Part shown: piece after piece, positions 16,855 through 25,117 of the stretch | Position numbering within the stretch: the stretch's first letter is position 1 | Layout of the letters: each line of letters opens with the position of its first letter | Assembly (NCBI RefSeq): GCF_003985155.1 | Contig: NZ_ML133691.1 | Span: forward strand, 1-64,000 | Source of the DNA: Rhizobium vallis | Lineage (GTDB): Bacteria > Pseudomonadota > Alphaproteobacteria > Rhizobiales > Rhizobiaceae | DNA length: 64,000 bases | Direction of reading: 5' to 3' | Notes under the pieces: model-generated | Told to the model about the DNA's origin: nothing | The model's database searches: none | The model's input: only the letters and a program-made list of their open reading frames with translations | Program-made: the position numbers and the translations under genes

Positions 16855-17946
16855 ATGCTCGATCACCTCTTTACAGACACACCTCAAACGCGGCACCCCA
16901 TCGGGGTGAATTCCGGCACAGCCATGACCGTCACCGGCCCCGTCCCGGCGGAGGATCTCGGCGTGACGCTGATGCACGAGCACATCTTCCTCGATGGTGC
17001 GACCAGTTGGATTTGTCCGTGCCATCCGGGAGAAAAGGCGATCGCCGAACAGAAGGTCTCGATCGAGATTATCGGCGAGTTGCGCATGAACCCTTATATG
17101 AACCGGGACAATGTCTCGCTCGACGACGGTGATCTGGCGCTTGCAGAGCTCAAACGGTTCCAGGCGCTCGGCGGCTGCACCGTGGTGGAGACGACCAATT
17201 TCGGTATCGGTCGCGATGCGGCGGGGCTCGCCCGCATTGCACGAATGTCGGGGCTCAGGATCATTATGGGCACCGGCTTCTATCTGGAGCATACCCATCC
17301 GGACTGGCTGAAGGCCATGGGCGTCGAAGAGGTCACGCAGTTCATCGTCGATGATGTCGGAGGTTCCGAGAACCAGCCGGAAATCATGGCCGGCATTATC
17401 GGTGAGGTCGGTGTCAGCCGCCATTTCACCTCCGAGGAGGAGAAGTCACTTCGCGCTTCGGCGCGGGCGGCACGCATCACCGGCCTGCCGCTTTCCATCC
17501 ACCTGCCGGGCTGGGAGCGGCTGGCGCATCGCGTGCTCGATGTGGTGGAGGAGGAGGGAGCCGATCTGCGCCATACCGTTCTTTGCCACATGAACCCCAG
17601 CCACGACGATCTCGACTACCAGATGGCGCTGGCAAGGCGCGGCGCCTTCCTGGAATACGACATGATCGGCATGGATTATTACTATGCCGATCAGGACGCA
17701 CAGTCACCCTCCGATGAGGAGAATGCCCGCGCTATTGCCACCCTCGTCGACAAAGGTTTCGGCGACCGGCTGCTGCTGTCGCAGGATGTGTTCCTGAAGA
17801 TCATGCTGACTCGCTACGGCGGCTTTGGCTACGGCTACATCCTCAAACACTTCCTGCCGCGCCTGAAGCGCCACGGTGTCGATCAGGCGGCCATCGACCA
17901 CATGCTGATCGACAACCCGAAATCCGTCTTTTCCGCTACGCGCTGA
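16855..17946 (+). CDS. Phosphotriesterase-family metal-dependent hydrolase
   Basis: A 363-residue amidohydrolase-superfamily TIM barrel of the PTE branch. Metal-site residues are visible: the HxH pair His41/His43 in MHEHIF, a bridging-position Glu184 in IIGEVGVS (Glu in place of the carboxylated Lys of true phosphotriesterases), His216, His245 and Asp311. Family members outside the organophosphate hydrolases are mostly lactonases or carboxylesterases acting on sugar lactones and similar compounds. In this operon it likely opens a lactone, amide or glycosidic derivative after uptake. It starts two bases after the permease stop. Confidence 0.88.
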   Translation: MLDHLFTDTPQTRHPIGVNSGTAMTVTGPVPAEDLGVTLMHEHIFLDGATSWICPCHPGEKAIAEQKVSIEIIGELRMNPYMNRDNVSLDDGDLALAELKRFQALGGCTVVETTNFGIGRDAAGLARIARMSGLRIIMGTGFYLEHTHPDWLKAMGVEEVTQFIVDDVGGSENQPEIMAGIIGEVGVSRHFTSEEEKSLRASARAARITGLPLSIHLPGWERLAHRVLDVVEEEGADLRHTVLCHMNPSHDDLDYQMALARRGAFLEYDMIGMDYYYADQDAQSPSDEENARAIATLVDKGFGDRLLLSQDVFLKIMLTRYGGFGYGYILKHFLPRLKRHGVDQAAIDHMLIDNPKSVFSATR

Positions 17947-17974
17947 GCGTTGGCCCATCGTCCAAGGAGTTTCC

Positions 17975-18739
17975 ATGACCAAGAAGAAAGTGCTGCTCGC
18001 CGGCGAATCCTGGGTTTCGACCGCCACCCATATCAAGGGCTTCGATCAGTTCCCGACCGTGACCTATCACACCGGCGCGGACGAATTGCTGAGGGCCCTG
18101 AAAGATAGCCCCTTCGACGTCACCTTCATGCCGGCACACGAGGCGCAGAAGGAGTTTCCGAGCACGCTCGAAGGCCTTCAAGCCTATGACGCCATTGTGC
18201 TCTCGGATATCGGCGCCAATACGCTGCTTCTGCATCCCGACACCTGGATTCACTCGCGTCGTACACCGAACCGTCTGAAATTGCTGCGTGACTACGTCTC
18301 CCGGGGCGGCGCGCTCCTGATGTTCGGTGGCTACTATTCCTTCCAGGGCATCAATGGCGGTGCGCGCTTCCGCAACACCGCGGTTGAAGAGGTGCTACCG
18401 GTAGCCTGCCTTTCCGTCGACGACCGTGTTGAGGTGCCGGAGGGTTTTACGCCCGTTGTTTCGGGCGATGCTTCGCATCCGATCCTTTCTGGTATTTCCG
18501 GCGAGTTCCCTTATCTGCTGGGCTTCAACGAGGTGACGCTGAAGGAAGGTGCAAACCAGCTTATGACCGTTTCCTCGGAGTACGGTTCACTGCCGCTGCT
18601 CGTCACAGGCACCTACGGCGAAGGCCGCACACTTGTCTGGACGTCTGATGTCGGCCCGCACTGGCTGCCGCCGGAATTCATCGCCTGGCCGGGCTACAAG
18701 ACCCTGTTCGAGCAGATGCTCGCCTGGGCAACGGACTGA
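17975..18739 (+). CDS. GATase1-like cytoplasmic protein (DUF1355 type)
   Basis: A 254-residue protein of the glutamine-amidotransferase-like fold: KKVLLAGESWVSTATHIKGF, YDAIVLSDIGANTLLL, GGALLMFGGYYSFQGINGG, VVSGDASHPILSGI and GRTLVWTSDVGPHW. The usual nucleophile Cys elbow is absent: the corresponding strand end reads FGGYYSF, so it is probably not an amidotransferase. Related ThuA-like proteins act on sugars. An AAGGAG ribosome site lies 28 bases after the previous gene. Role in the operon unknown; a structural or hydrolytic function on the imported sugar derivative is possible. Confidence 0.8.
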   Translation: MTKKKVLLAGESWVSTATHIKGFDQFPTVTYHTGADELLRALKDSPFDVTFMPAHEAQKEFPSTLEGLQAYDAIVLSDIGANTLLLHPDTWIHSRRTPNRLKLLRDYVSRGGALLMFGGYYSFQGINGGARFRNTAVEEVLPVACLSVDDRVEVPEGFTPVVSGDASHPILSGISGEFPYLLGFNEVTLKEGANQLMTVSSEYGSLPLLVTGTYGEGRTLVWTSDVGPHWLPPEFIAWPGYKTLFEQMLAWATD

Positions 18740-18756
18740 ATGGAAGGTCCGCAGTC

Positions 18757-19662
18757 ATGACCATCCACGTCGTCGGCAATGTCTGCGTCGATACGAGCTT
18801 TCGCCTGGAGCGGCTGCCGCAGCCGGGAGAAACGCTGAACGCAGCGGCTGCCGGCGAGGGTGTCGGCGGCAAGGGAGCGAACCAGGCCGCCGCCGCCGCC
18901 CGGACAGGTGCATGCGTGACGCTTTGGGCACCCGTTGGCCGGGATACCACCGGCGACCGGATGGAAAGCCTGCTCTCCACTGAGATTTCCGACCTGCGCC
19001 TCTCGCGCCTCGATCTGTCCAGTGACCGCTCGGTGATCCTGATCGATCGCCATGGCGAGAATGTCATCATTACCGCCGCCGCCTGCGCCGAGGCGTTCAA
19101 TCCGCTGACGATGTGCCCGCTCACATCGACCTGGAGCGCCGGAGACATGTTGCTGATGCAGGGCAATCTTGGCGCCGGTGTCACGGTGCAGTGCCTGGAG
19201 GCAGCGCGGGGGGCCGGGCTCTTCACCGTTCTCAATCCGAGCCCGCTTGCTTCCGATGCGCCGGATCTTTCGGCGGTGTCACTGCTGATCATCAATCGAC
19301 CGGAGGCCGAAGCCTTGACCGGCGAGACCTCTGCTGACCGCGCTGCCGACCGCCTGCGCGCGAGGGGCGCAGCCACCGTCATCGTAACGCTCGGTTCGGA
19401 GGGCGCCCTCGTTCTGGACGCCTCTTCCCGGCTCCACATCCCGGCCGAAAAACGCGAAGCCGTGGATGCCAGCGGCGCCGGGGATTGCTTTGCCGGAACG
19501 TTAGCCGGACTTCTTGCGCAGCGTGCGACGCTTGCCGATGCTGCGAGACTTGCAACACGGGCGGCGGGTATCGCGGTCGGCCGTGCCGGTACGCTCGCCT
19601 CTTTCCCCACCTCGGCAGAGCTAGCCGCCCTTACCAAGACAATGAAACTGGAAAACGTGTGA
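18757..19662 (+). CDS. PfkB-family carbohydrate/nucleoside kinase
   Basis: A 301-residue ribokinase-type kinase. GVGGKGANQAAAAARTG near residue 30 is the N-terminal PfkB signature with the GG hinge. DASGAGDCFAGTLAG near 238-251 is the C-terminal signature with the catalytic Asp at about 243 and the anion hole GAGD. Substrates in the family are ribose, other sugars and nucleosides, phosphorylated at a primary hydroxyl. The operon's ribose-type transporter supports a pentose or nucleoside-like substrate. Its stop overlaps the region of the next start. Confidence 0.93.
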   Translation: MTIHVVGNVCVDTSFRLERLPQPGETLNAAAAGEGVGGKGANQAAAAARTGACVTLWAPVGRDTTGDRMESLLSTEISDLRLSRLDLSSDRSVILIDRHGENVIITAAACAEAFNPLTMCPLTSTWSAGDMLLMQGNLGAGVTVQCLEAARGAGLFTVLNPSPLASDAPDLSAVSLLIINRPEAEALTGETSADRAADRLRARGAATVIVTLGSEGALVLDASSRLHIPAEKREAVDASGAGDCFAGTLAGLLAQRATLADAARLATRAAGIAVGRAGTLASFPTSAELAALTKTMKLENV

Positions 19663-19667
19663 TCGCC

Positions 19668-20501
19668 ATGAGCAACCCTATCGGACGGCAGGACAAGGAC
19701 ACACTGAGGACGCTTTTCGGGCGCGACAAGCCGGTGATCGGTGTGGTGCATCTGATGCCATTGCCGGGGGCGCCACGCTATGACGACGAAGGCGTCGAGG
19801 CGATTTACGAGCGCGGTCTTTCAGATGCACGCGCCTACCTTTCGGGCGGCTGCGACGCAGTCATCGTCGAGAACCACGGCGATGTTCCGTTTGCCAAGCC
19901 TGATGATATCGGCCCCGAGACATCAGCGCATATGGCCGTTGTCGCCGATCGCATCCGCCGCGAGCTCGGTCGCCCGATCGGCATCAACGTGCTCGCCAAT
20001 GCGGCGATCCCGGCGCTTGCCATCGCGTCTGCCTCGTCCGCATCCTTCATTCGCGTCAACCAGTGGGCCAATGCCTATATTGCGAACGAGGGGTTTGTGG
20101 AGGGAGAATCGGCACGCGCCATGCGCTACCGTGCCCATCTTCGCGCCCGTGGCGTCCGCATCTTTGCCGATGCCCACGTCAAGCATGGGGCGCATGCCAT
20201 CGTGGCGGATCGGCCGGTCGAAGAACAGGTCAAGGATCTCGTCTTCTTCGATGCCGATGTCGTCATCGCCACCGGCCAGCGCACCGGCCACGCCGCCGAT
20301 CTCGGTTATATCAGGATGATCAAGGAGGCGGCGTCGCTGCCTACACTGGTGGGCAGCGGCGTCACGCATGATAATGCCAACGATATTCTGTCTGTCGCGG
20401 ATGGCGTGATCATTGCAAGCGCCCTTAAATACGATGGCGTCTGGTGGAATGCGGTTGAGCTCGAGCGGGTCAAGCGGTTCATTGCAGGCCTTGGCCGATG
20501 A
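19668..20501 (+). CDS. BtpA/SgcQ-family TIM-barrel protein
   Basis: A 277-residue TIM barrel of the BtpA/SgcQ family. Hallmarks: VIGVVHLMPLPGAPRY at the N-terminus, GCDAVIVENHGDVPF, IGINVLANAAIPALAIA, DVVIATGQRTG, and LVGSGVTHDNANDIL near the C-terminus. BtpA was named for photosystem I stability in cyanobacteria and SgcQ for the E. coli sgc sugar locus; the enzymatic reaction is not established to my knowledge. The closing GSGVTHDN loop resembles phosphate-binding loops of TIM barrels, suggesting a phosphorylated substrate, such as the product of the PfkB kinase just upstream. An in-frame GTG lies 9 bases earlier. Confidence 0.9.
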   Translation: MSNPIGRQDKDTLRTLFGRDKPVIGVVHLMPLPGAPRYDDEGVEAIYERGLSDARAYLSGGCDAVIVENHGDVPFAKPDDIGPETSAHMAVVADRIRRELGRPIGINVLANAAIPALAIASASSASFIRVNQWANAYIANEGFVEGESARAMRYRAHLRARGVRIFADAHVKHGAHAIVADRPVEEQVKDLVFFDADVVIATGQRTGHAADLGYIRMIKEAASLPTLVGSGVTHDNANDILSVADGVIIASALKYDGVWWNAVELERVKRFIAGLGR

Positions 20502-21736
20502 GTCGGAAGCCGGAGGTCAACGCCGCGCGCCTGCTCGCGTCTGTCGCCGATTTCGCAGCGATCGGCGCGACGCCTGCCGGTGGTGTCAACAGGCAGGCTT
20601 TGGGCATCGAAGACCGTGCGGCGCGCCGGCTGCTCGCTGAGCGAGCGCTTGCCCGTGGCTTCACCGTCTTCCAGGATAATATCGCCAATCTGTTCATTCG
20701 ACGGGAGGGCCGGGATGCTTCCCTGCCACCGATCCTCATCGGCAGCCACCTCGACAGCCAGCCGACTGGTGGCCGTTTTGATGGCGCGCTCGGCACGCTC
20801 AGCGCTTTCGAGGTGCTCGAAGCGCTGAGCGACGCCGGCATCGAAACCGACCGTGCCGTCGAAGTCGTCGCCTTCACCAATGAGGAAGGTAGCCGCTATT
20901 CGCCGGGTTGCATGGGATCCATGGCCTTTGCAGGGGCAGGAACTATGGCGGACTGGGAGCCAATACATGCGACGGACGGCCCGCAGCTGGCCGATGAGCT
21001 GGCGGCAACGCTCGCAGCACTGCCTGAAGCTGCGTTGCGACCAACAGGCCACGCTATTTCCGCCTTTGTCGAACTGCATATCGAACAGGGCCCGATCCTC
21101 GAGCAGGAGGACGTGCCCATCGGTGTCGTCACGGCGGTGCAGGGCACGAAATGGCTTGAAGTTGTCTTCTCCGGTGTGGCCGCGCATGCCGGCACGACGC
21201 CGCTTGAATTCCGCAAGGACCCCATGGGTGCGGCAGCCGCCGCAATCGCGAGCCTTCAATCGGCGGTCATGCCTGCGGACCCCGAGGCACGGCTGACGGT
21301 CGGCCGCATTACTGCCGAGCCAGGTTCCATCAACGTTATCCCCGGTTCTGTTACCTTCACCGTCGATATCCGCCATCCGGACGCCGCTATCCTTGCTGCG
21401 ATGGACCAGCATGTGCGAAAGGAATGCGAGGCCGCGGGCGCCCGCTGGGACTGTGACGTTAGCGTCAGCCAGCGCGTCAACATGGCGCCAGGCCGCTTTT
21501 CACCAACTATTACAGGGGCAATTGAAGGGGCCTGCAAAGCTCTCGGTCTCAAGAGCCGCCAAATGGTTTCCGGTGCCTTTCACGATGCGCTGTTCATAAA
21601 CCGCGTAGCTCCAACAGCCATGATCTTTGTTCCGTGTCGCAATGGCATCAGTCATAACGAGGCGGAGTTCGTAACTGACGCGCATATGATTTCAGGTGCC
21701 CGGGTGTTGCTCAACGTGGTCGAAGCGCTGGGCTAG
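20498..21736 (+). CDS. M20-family N-carbamoyl amino acid / allantoate amidohydrolase
   Basis: A 412-residue binuclear metallopeptidase-fold amidase. IGSHLDSQPTGGRFDGALG holds the first metal His and bridging Asp. FTNEEGSRYSPGCMGS gives the catalytic Glu and next ligand, ELHIEQGP the next His, GVAAHAGTTP the dimerisation-domain substrate residues, and ISHNEAEF the last metal His. This is the hydantoinase/carbamoylase branch: it hydrolyses ureido groups (N-carbamoyl amino acids, allantoate, ureidoglycine, beta-ureidopropionate). It overlaps the BtpA gene by 4 bases (ATGA) and closes the operon. Together the set suggests a sugar- or ribosyl-linked ureido or amide compound. Confidence 0.92.
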   Translation: MSRKPEVNAARLLASVADFAAIGATPAGGVNRQALGIEDRAARRLLAERALARGFTVFQDNIANLFIRREGRDASLPPILIGSHLDSQPTGGRFDGALGTLSAFEVLEALSDAGIETDRAVEVVAFTNEEGSRYSPGCMGSMAFAGAGTMADWEPIHATDGPQLADELAATLAALPEAALRPTGHAISAFVELHIEQGPILEQEDVPIGVVTAVQGTKWLEVVFSGVAAHAGTTPLEFRKDPMGAAAAAIASLQSAVMPADPEARLTVGRITAEPGSINVIPGSVTFTVDIRHPDAAILAAMDQHVRKECEAAGARWDCDVSVSQRVNMAPGRFSPTITGAIEGACKALGLKSRQMVSGAFHDALFINRVAPTAMIFVPCRNGISHNEAEFVTDAHMISGARVLLNVVEALG

Positions 21737-21916
21737 CGCCTATCGTTGTTTCGTAGATTGGGACCTTTGGATTGAATCGTCCAACGCTCCCCTAGAGTTA
21801 GGTATGCGGACTGTCGGCCTTAAATTGATGTCCGAGAGTTCATATCCCTCAAGACCTATAAACACCGGTCCATTTGCTCCATGCCCGGATCCTTGGCACC
21901 GCAAAGAGGCACCCCG

Positions 21917-22091
21917 TTATGCTTGTCGATATAGGGCCTTGAGATAATTATAGAGGTCCAGCAGATCCGGCAGGATCAACCTAAACGGCTTTTGGCCGAA
22001 AAACGGTGATCCGGAGTTCTTGAAGGCGACCGACGGGATCAACACTTCCCATCCGCCCTCCCGATCGCTCCAGAGAGCAGTTCACCACATT
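21917..22091 (-). pseudogene. Possible tyrosine-recombinase fragment
   Basis: Between stops, the leftward frame reads LWSDREGGWEVLIPSVAFKN, then SGSPFFGQKPFRLILPDLLD and LYNYLKALYRQA. The pattern of an IP-x-x-x-FKN segment followed by PFRL-LPDL-x-LY resembles the middle of large plasmid/phage-type integrases. There is no start, and neither catalytic domain is present. Identity is tentative. Confidence 0.35.
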
Positions 22092-22219
22092 TCATATCCT
22101 AGCCGGGGCTATCAATCTTGGCTTCAATCGACAGTTAAACTCTGCGCATGATCCGTAAACGGATCTTACCTTATTTAATGATCCGTATAGTTATCATATC
22201 TCTTGAAAACCGAGGGGAA

Positions 22220-22262
22220 ATGATATTTATAGGTATCATCTGAAGACGAATGATAGGTATCA
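22220..22262. promoter_or_regulatory. Predicted HipB operators
   Basis: TGATAGGTATCA (22251-22262) is an inverted repeat TGATA-N2-TATCA placed directly before the antitoxin ATG at 22264. TGATA (22221-22225) and TATCA (22234-22238) form a second, wider pair. The proximal site covers the ribosome-binding position, so repressor binding and initiation would interfere. Confidence 0.6.
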
Positions 22263-22263
22263 C

Positions 22264-22575
22264 ATGAAGCCGGAGTCTGAAGCGCTTCTGGACATCGGTC
22301 GGCTTTTGAAGACGACGCGCAAGGGATTGGGGCTTACTCAAGAGCAGGTCGCCGATATGGCAGGTATATCGCGTCCACGCTACCGCGAAATCGAAGCCGG
22401 AAGCAGCGCTGCCCGCACCACGACCCTGATCAACATTGCCCGCGCGCTCGGTCTCGAACTGATGCTCATTCCGCAGGCGATGGTTCCGGCGGTCGATGCA
22501 TTGATGCGGCCACATGATGACGGCGACGATTTGCCGGCCTTCATCGCCAGCCCCGATGGTGATGCCGATGTCTGA
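22264..22575 (+). CDS. HipB-like XRE antitoxin
   Basis: A 103-residue DNA-binding antitoxin. The HTH at about 10-66 reads LLKTTRKGLGLTQEQVADMA, GISRPRYREIEAGSSAARTT and LINIARALGLELMLIP, typical of HipB, with an acidic Asp-rich C-terminal tail. It overlaps the HipA gene by 14 bases, as coupled antitoxin-toxin pairs do. It should repress its own promoter through the TGATA/TATCA repeats upstream. Confidence 0.9.
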   Translation: MKPESEALLDIGRLLKTTRKGLGLTQEQVADMAGISRPRYREIEAGSSAARTTTLINIARALGLELMLIPQAMVPAVDALMRPHDDGDDLPAFIASPDGDADV

Positions 22576-23821
22576 GGCGTATCTCGATCCAAGAGTAATC
22601 TCATCGCTTGAGGTGCTGCTGAACGATCTCAAAGTCGGCACGATTGTCAGGACGCCTGGCGACTTCAATGCGTTCAGTTTCGAGGAAAGCTATCGGGCGA
22701 CGGGTGGTTCCCCTGTGCTGAGCCTGTCCTTTCGGGCGGTCACCGGAGGTTTGCGCAAAGATCCCAAGCCTGTCGCCAGTGCTTTGCCGGCGTTTTTTGC
22801 GAATCTACTTCCAGAGGACAAGTTGCGGGAGGCGATGGAGAAGCACCACGCTGGCAGCGTTCGCGCCGGCAACGATTTCGATCTGCTCATCGCACTCGGG
22901 TCCGATCTGCCAGGTGCTGTCCGCATCGTGCCCAGCAAAGATGCAGCTCTTGCGCTCGAAGGTCCGTCACGTCCGAAACCGAAGGTCCGATTTTCGCTCG
23001 CCGGCGTGCAGATGAAGCTTTCAGTCATCAAGAACACAGGCAAAGGTGGCGGTCTGACCCTGCCGTTGGGAGACGAGCAGGGCTCGTACATCGCCAAGTT
23101 TCCGTCGACATCCTTTCCTGGTGTCTCGGAGAATGAATATGCCAATCTCGCTTTGGCCGAAGCGATCGGCATGGACGTGCCGGAACGCGAGCTTGTCGAG
23201 CAATCGGAATTCGAAGGCATTCCGGAAGAATTCAAGACGCTCTCGGATGGAAGAGTCCTGCTCGTCAAACGCTTCGATCGCAGCGCTGGCGCTGAACGGA
23301 TACATGTTGAGGATTTCGCACAGGTCTTCGGCATTTATCCTTCGCGCAAATACGAAGGTGCGGCCTATCACGATATCGCAGCAGCCCTTGGCGTTGCCGT
23401 CTCCTCCGCGGCCGCGCTCGAATTCGTCCGCCGGCTGGCTCTGGCTGCCGTCACCGGCAATGGCGACATGTACCTGAAAAACTGGTCACTGATCTATCGC
23501 GGGGCGGGTGACAAGCCGGAACTTGCGCCGGTCTATGATGTACTCTCTACCATTCCTTATATCCCGGCAGATGCCATGGCGCTGTCGCTAGCTGGCGAGC
23601 GGTCTTTCAAAGCCATGAACGCGCAACGATGGAAAACCTTTGCCAATCGTGCGCGCTTGCCAGAAGCTGCCGTTCTCAAATCGGTGACTGAAACCACCGA
23701 GCGCGTGAACCAAACCTGGTGGTCGCTCCCGGAGCGCGAGGCCGTTCCGATGAAAGTGCTCGAGCGGATCGATGCGCACGTCAAGATGATGACGCCGATC
23801 CTCGGCACGCGCGCCGACTAG
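22562..23821 (+). CDS. HipA-family Ser/Thr kinase toxin
   Basis: A 419-residue HipA kinase (HipA_N then HipA_C). In E. coli HipA phosphorylates GltX and induces persistence. Visible: the KFSLAGVQMKLSV ATP-binding strand near 145 (here RFSLAGVQMKL), the ligand strand YIAKFPS, the VLLVKRFDR segment, catalytic Asp302 and Asn307 in GNGDMYLKNWS, and the Mg-binding Asp in APVYDVLST. The family usually has DxH at the catalytic loop; here position 304 is Tyr, one base change from His. Starts at 22562 and 22568 are both in frame. Activity is therefore likely but not certain. Confidence 0.9.
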   Translation: MPMSEAYLDPRVISSLEVLLNDLKVGTIVRTPGDFNAFSFEESYRATGGSPVLSLSFRAVTGGLRKDPKPVASALPAFFANLLPEDKLREAMEKHHAGSVRAGNDFDLLIALGSDLPGAVRIVPSKDAALALEGPSRPKPKVRFSLAGVQMKLSVIKNTGKGGGLTLPLGDEQGSYIAKFPSTSFPGVSENEYANLALAEAIGMDVPERELVEQSEFEGIPEEFKTLSDGRVLLVKRFDRSAGAERIHVEDFAQVFGIYPSRKYEGAAYHDIAAALGVAVSSAAALEFVRRLALAAVTGNGDMYLKNWSLIYRGAGDKPELAPVYDVLSTIPYIPADAMALSLAGERSFKAMNAQRWKTFANRARLPEAAVLKSVTETTERVNQTWWSLPEREAVPMKVLERIDAHVKMMTPILGTRAD

Positions 23822-24050
23822 CTTGTCATTAATGTCGTAGGCCAATGCCGCGCGATGAATTTTACCGAAATCGAGCTGCGTTTCGATCGAAGTGGGGTTT
23901 TGCTGAGTGCACGTTATTGCCGTAGATCTGACCCCCAGTCCGCCGTACCAAGGTTTTTCATCCTCTGGTCGCGGCAATGGCTGGTTGTGAGCCTGGCATG
24001 GGTTCATACCCCTCAAGACGGTCCGAGGTTGCATCCCAAGCTTCGCCGGC
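23822..24050. other. Intergenic, nothing recognised
   Basis: A spacer after hipA that runs into the SDR fragment. No gene or RNA recognised. It probably contains the junction at which the SDR gene lost its 5' part. Confidence 0.4.
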
Positions 24051-24449
24051 ATGCAATTTGGATCGACGGCTTCTGAGGACATGCGCGCGACGATTCCGTT
24101 GGTGCAGGCTTTCTTTTCGCGGGCGGACACGACGGGCGCCGTCCACATCCCCTTTGCCGGCGCCGCCGACTATGTCGCGACGAAAGCTGCGGTCGCCGCC
24201 TATACGCGAGGCTGGGCTCGAGATCTCGGGGCACGCGGCATCACCGTCAATGTCGTTCAGCCCGGTGCCATCAACACGGACATGAACCCTGAAGACGGGC
24301 CGTTCGCGGAAACGCTGAAAAACCTTGCCGCGCTCGGTCGCTATGGCCGGCCGGAGGATATCGCGGCGGCGGTCGCCTTCCTCGTCGGCCCGGACGCCGG
24401 CTACATCACCGGCGCCACGCTCAATGTCGATGGCGGCCAGTCCGCCTGA
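24051..24449 (+). pseudogene. Short-chain dehydrogenase/reductase, 5'-truncated
   Basis: From about 24126 the frame encodes only the C-terminal part of an SDR: AADYVATKAAVAAYTRGWAR with the catalytic Tyr/Lys of YxxxK, RGITVNVVQPGAINTDMN, and the family end GYITGATLNVDGGQSA. The N-terminal half, with the TGxxxGxG cofactor loop and the catalytic Ser strand, is missing, replaced by unrelated sequence. It cannot bind NAD(P). It lies 38 bases before the reductase gene with compensating frameshifts; the two probably came as one unit. Confidence 0.82.
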
Positions 24450-24487
24450 ATCTTTTCCCCACACCATAACTCAACAGGAGAACGACA

Positions 24488-25084
24488 ATGACAAGTATCG
24501 GTATTATCGGCGCCGGAAATTATCGGCGCAGCCTTCGCAAGGGCACTGGCCCGCAACGGCATTGCAGCGACGATCGCCAACAGCCGTGGCCCGGAAAGCC
24601 TGTCCGGATTGGTGAGCGAGCTAGCGCCACAACCGGAACGATTGAAGCCGCAGCGCGGGCGGACATTGTGCTGATTGCCGTGCCCTGGTCGAAGCTCCCG
24701 ACAGCCCTTTCCGGATTGCCGGATTGGGAGGGCCGGATCGTGATCGATGCCAACAACCCGATCGAAGCACCGCTCTTCAAGCCGGCGGAACTGAACGGGA
24801 GACTGTCGACGGACATCGTGATTGGTCTCGTGCCAGGCGCACGCGTGGTGAAGGCTTTCAACCATCTGTCCGCCGCTCTCGTCGAGGCCGATCCTCATGC
24901 GGAAGGCGGAGCGCGCGTTCTATTCTATTCCGGCGACGACGCAGCGGCAAAGGGGGAGGTTGCGGCGCTGATCGGCAGGCTCGGCTTTGCCGGGGTCGAC
25001 CTTGGCCCGATCTCGATCGGCGGCAGGCTCACCCAGTTCCCCGGCGGCGCGCTGCCAGCGATCAACTTCGTCAAGTTTTCCTGA
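24488..25084 (+). pseudogene. NADPH-dependent F420 reductase-like protein with paired compensating frameshifts
   Basis: The C-terminal part from about 24640 is a normal Rossmann-type NAD(P)-binding reductase: IEAAARADIVLIAVPWSKLP, VIDANNPIEAP, VPGARVVKAFNHL and FYSGDDAAAKGEVAALI. The N-terminus opens MTSIGIIGAGN, but the next residues look foreign. In the +1 frame they read IGAAFARALARNGIAATIAN and SRGPESLSGLVSELAP, exactly the expected family sequence. So one base was gained at about 24520-24521 and one lost near 24637. The frame survives over 198 residues, but about 38 are scrambled, including the third Gly of GxGxxG, so cofactor binding should fail. Confidence 0.8.
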
Positions 25085-25117
25085 TGCGCGGCGCCGATCG
25101 CACACGAAAGACCGCCT

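Larger units (their letters stand above)
21737..22263. other. Intergenic with integrase-like remnant and HipB operators
   Basis: No intact gene. The middle (21917-22091, minus) carries a protein-like fragment described separately. The last 60 bases hold the operators of the HipBA pair. Confidence 0.4.
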
